64,000 nucleotides of DNA from Caballeronia ptereochthonis (GTDB taxonomy: Bacteria > Pseudomonadota > Gammaproteobacteria > Burkholderiales > Burkholderiaceae), in NCBI RefSeq assembly GCF_001545075.1, contig NZ_FCOB02000023.1:1-64000 (forward strand), given 5' to 3'. Position numbers and translations under genes: made by a program. Under the pieces are notes generated by a model. That model did not search any database. It saw only the letters and a program-made list of their open reading frames with translations, and had not been told where the DNA came from. Numbering within the stretch: position 1 is the stretch's first letter; each line of letters starts with the position of its first letter. Positions 63,018 to 64,000 of this stretch are shown piece by piece.

Positions 63018-63622
63018 ACCAGAACACACTCGATTCGCTCGCGCTGCGCTCGGATTTTCGGGCAATCGCCCGCTGGGTCGAGCCGCGCTCGACGGTGCTC
63101 GATCTCGGCTGCGGCGACGGCTCGCTGCTCTCGCTGCTCGGCGAGGAACTGGAGGTAAAGGGCTACGGCATCGAGATCAACGATGCGGGCGTGCTCGCGT
63201 GCGCGCAAAAAGGCGTGAACGTGATCCAGCAGAATCTCGAAGACGGCCTGCGTCTCTTCGAGGACGACAGCTTCGATTTCGCGATCCTCTCGCAGACGCT
63301 GCAGACCATTCATCAAACCGCCGCGATCCTGCGCGAGACGGTGCGCGTGGGGCGCGAGTGCATCGTGTCGTTTCCGAACTTCGGGTACTGGCAGCATCGG
63401 CTCTCGGTGATTCAGGGACGCATGCCGGTGTCGAAGTCGCTGCCCTATCAATGGCACAACACGCCGAACGTGCGCGTGCTGACCATCAAGGATTTCGAGG
63501 CGCTCGCGCCGGAAGTGGGCATCGAGATCCTGGACCGTGTGGTGCTGCACGACGGGCAATCGGTCCGTTGGGGCGCGAACTGGCGTGGTAGTCTTGCGGT
63601 CTATCGCGTGAAGCGCCGGTGA
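63014..63622 (+). CDS. metW: Methionine biosynthesis protein MetW
   Basis: 202-residue MetW, a SAM-methyltransferase-fold protein always paired with MetX and needed for its activity in many proteobacteria. The motif I is VLDLGCGDGSLLSLL, then YGIEIND, FDFAILSQTLQTIH and the family-specific SFPNFGYWQHRL and PYQWHNTPNVRV. The start ATG overlaps the metX stop by 4 bases, so the two are translationally coupled. The two genes form the methionine unit, with ampG starting 46 bases later. Confidence 0.96.
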   Translation: MNQNTLDSLALRSDFRAIARWVEPRSTVLDLGCGDGSLLSLLGEELEVKGYGIEINDAGVLACAQKGVNVIQQNLEDGLRLFEDDSFDFAILSQTLQTIHQTAAILRETVRVGRECIVSFPNFGYWQHRLSVIQGRMPVSKSLPYQWHNTPNVRVLTIKDFEALAPEVGIEILDRVVLHDGQSVRWGANWRGSLAVYRVKRR

Positions 63623-63668
63623 TCCGACCCGGCTTATCGCGCATCGACAACGCATTGCCACCATCGAT

Positions 63669-64000
63669 ATGCCCGACACGCCACACGAGGCGCCCGCTCT
63701 AACTGCACACGAAGATCATCCCGGCTGGCGCGCGTTCCTGAACGCGCGCATCCTCATCTGCGTCTTTCTCGGCTTCACGTCGGGACTGCCGCTCTTCACG
63801 CTCGTCTATCTGGTGCAGGCGTGGCTGCGCACCGAAGGCGTGAACCTGAAGGAAATCGGCCTGTTCGCGCTCATCCAGTTTCCCTATACGTGGAAATTCG
63901 TGTGGGCGCCGCTCATGGACCGCTATGTGCCGCGCCTGCCCGGCTGGCGGCCAGGCAGGCGGCGCGGCTGGATGCTCGTCACGCAGATTCTCGTCGCCGT
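63669..64000 (+). CDS. ampG: AmpG-type muropeptide permease (5' part)
   Basis: The first 110 codons of an inner-membrane MFS transporter run off the right edge. ATG 63669 begins MPDTPHEAPALTAHED, then GWRAFLNARILICVFLGFTSGLP is TM1. LYLVQAWLRTEGVNLKEIGLFAL and FPYTWKFVWAPLMDRYVP, the characteristic loop and second helix of AmpG, follow. AmpG imports anhydromuropeptides for cell-wall recycling and beta-lactamase control. Placement after metW is usual in Burkholderiales as I recall. The C-terminal part cannot be judged. Confidence 0.88.
   Translation, partial: MPDTPHEAPALTAHEDHPGWRAFLNARILICVFLGFTSGLPLFTLVYLVQAWLRTEGVNLKEIGLFALIQFPYTWKFVWAPLMDRYVPRLPGWRPGRRRGWMLVTQILVA

Overview
The window is a chromosomal segment from a high-GC betaproteobacterium. 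Its gene content (a RegB/RegA-like redox pair, a fused indolepyruvate oxidoreductase, liuR-aceK-can-thiolase, bioA-F-D-B, metX-metW-ampG and fliC-fliD-fliT) points to the Burkholderiaceae, most like Paraburkholderia or Caballeronia. This placement rests on gene content and protein similarity from memory, not on a database search. No rRNA, tRNA, insertion sequence, prophage or CRISPR array is visible.

Layout: 1-7.2 kb holds aqpZ, a small exported protein, a HAD phosphatase, a BadF-type sugar kinase, tag, a tandem pair of paralogous small proteins, rpsU and an aldo/keto reductase. 7.3-11.9 kb is flagellar (fliC with four internal repeats, fliD with an internal duplication, fliT). 12-15 kb has a Ca2+/cation exchanger and a DppA-like binding protein. 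15-20.5 kb has an MBL hydrolase divergent from a liuR-like MerR gene, then aceK, carbonic anhydrase and thiolase. 20.6-23.1 kb has a VapBC-type pair, an SDR, a GST and a YchJ-like protein. 23.5-24.7 kb has a secreted alpha/beta hydrolase. 25-29.3 kb is the biotin operon, followed to 33.2 kb by ghrA, HMG-CoA lyase, a YbaK deacylase, a DUF1289-MaoC fusion and a second MBL hydrolase. 33.4-36.7 kb has a fluoroacetate-dehalogenase-like hydrolase, a nitronate monooxygenase behind a TetR-type palindrome, and a porin. 37-41.9 kb has an exported hypothetical, a Cys-rich micro-ORF, a bile-acid-symporter-like transporter and a compact acyl-CoA-dehydrogenase/PIG-L/NodS-like cassette. 42-45.3 kb is a mannose operon (LacI regulator, AGE isomerase, PfkB kinase). 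45.3-57 kb has two small acidic paralogs, a GST, the 1192-residue indolepyruvate oxidoreductase, an EAL protein, a Na+/H+ antiporter, a uracil/xanthine permease and a chemoreceptor. 57.5-64 kb has the RegA/RegB-like pair, a CWC protein, argB, a pyrimidine nucleotidase, metX-metW and the start of ampG.

Most of the content is core metabolism. The parts most worth a second look are the three-gene ACAD/PIG-L/methyltransferase cassette, the orphan plus-strand terminator before regA (possible sRNA), the Cys-rich micro-ORF ahead of the transporter, the two tandem pairs of small paralogs, the repeat-built flagellin and cap protein, and the paired operators of the mannose operon.
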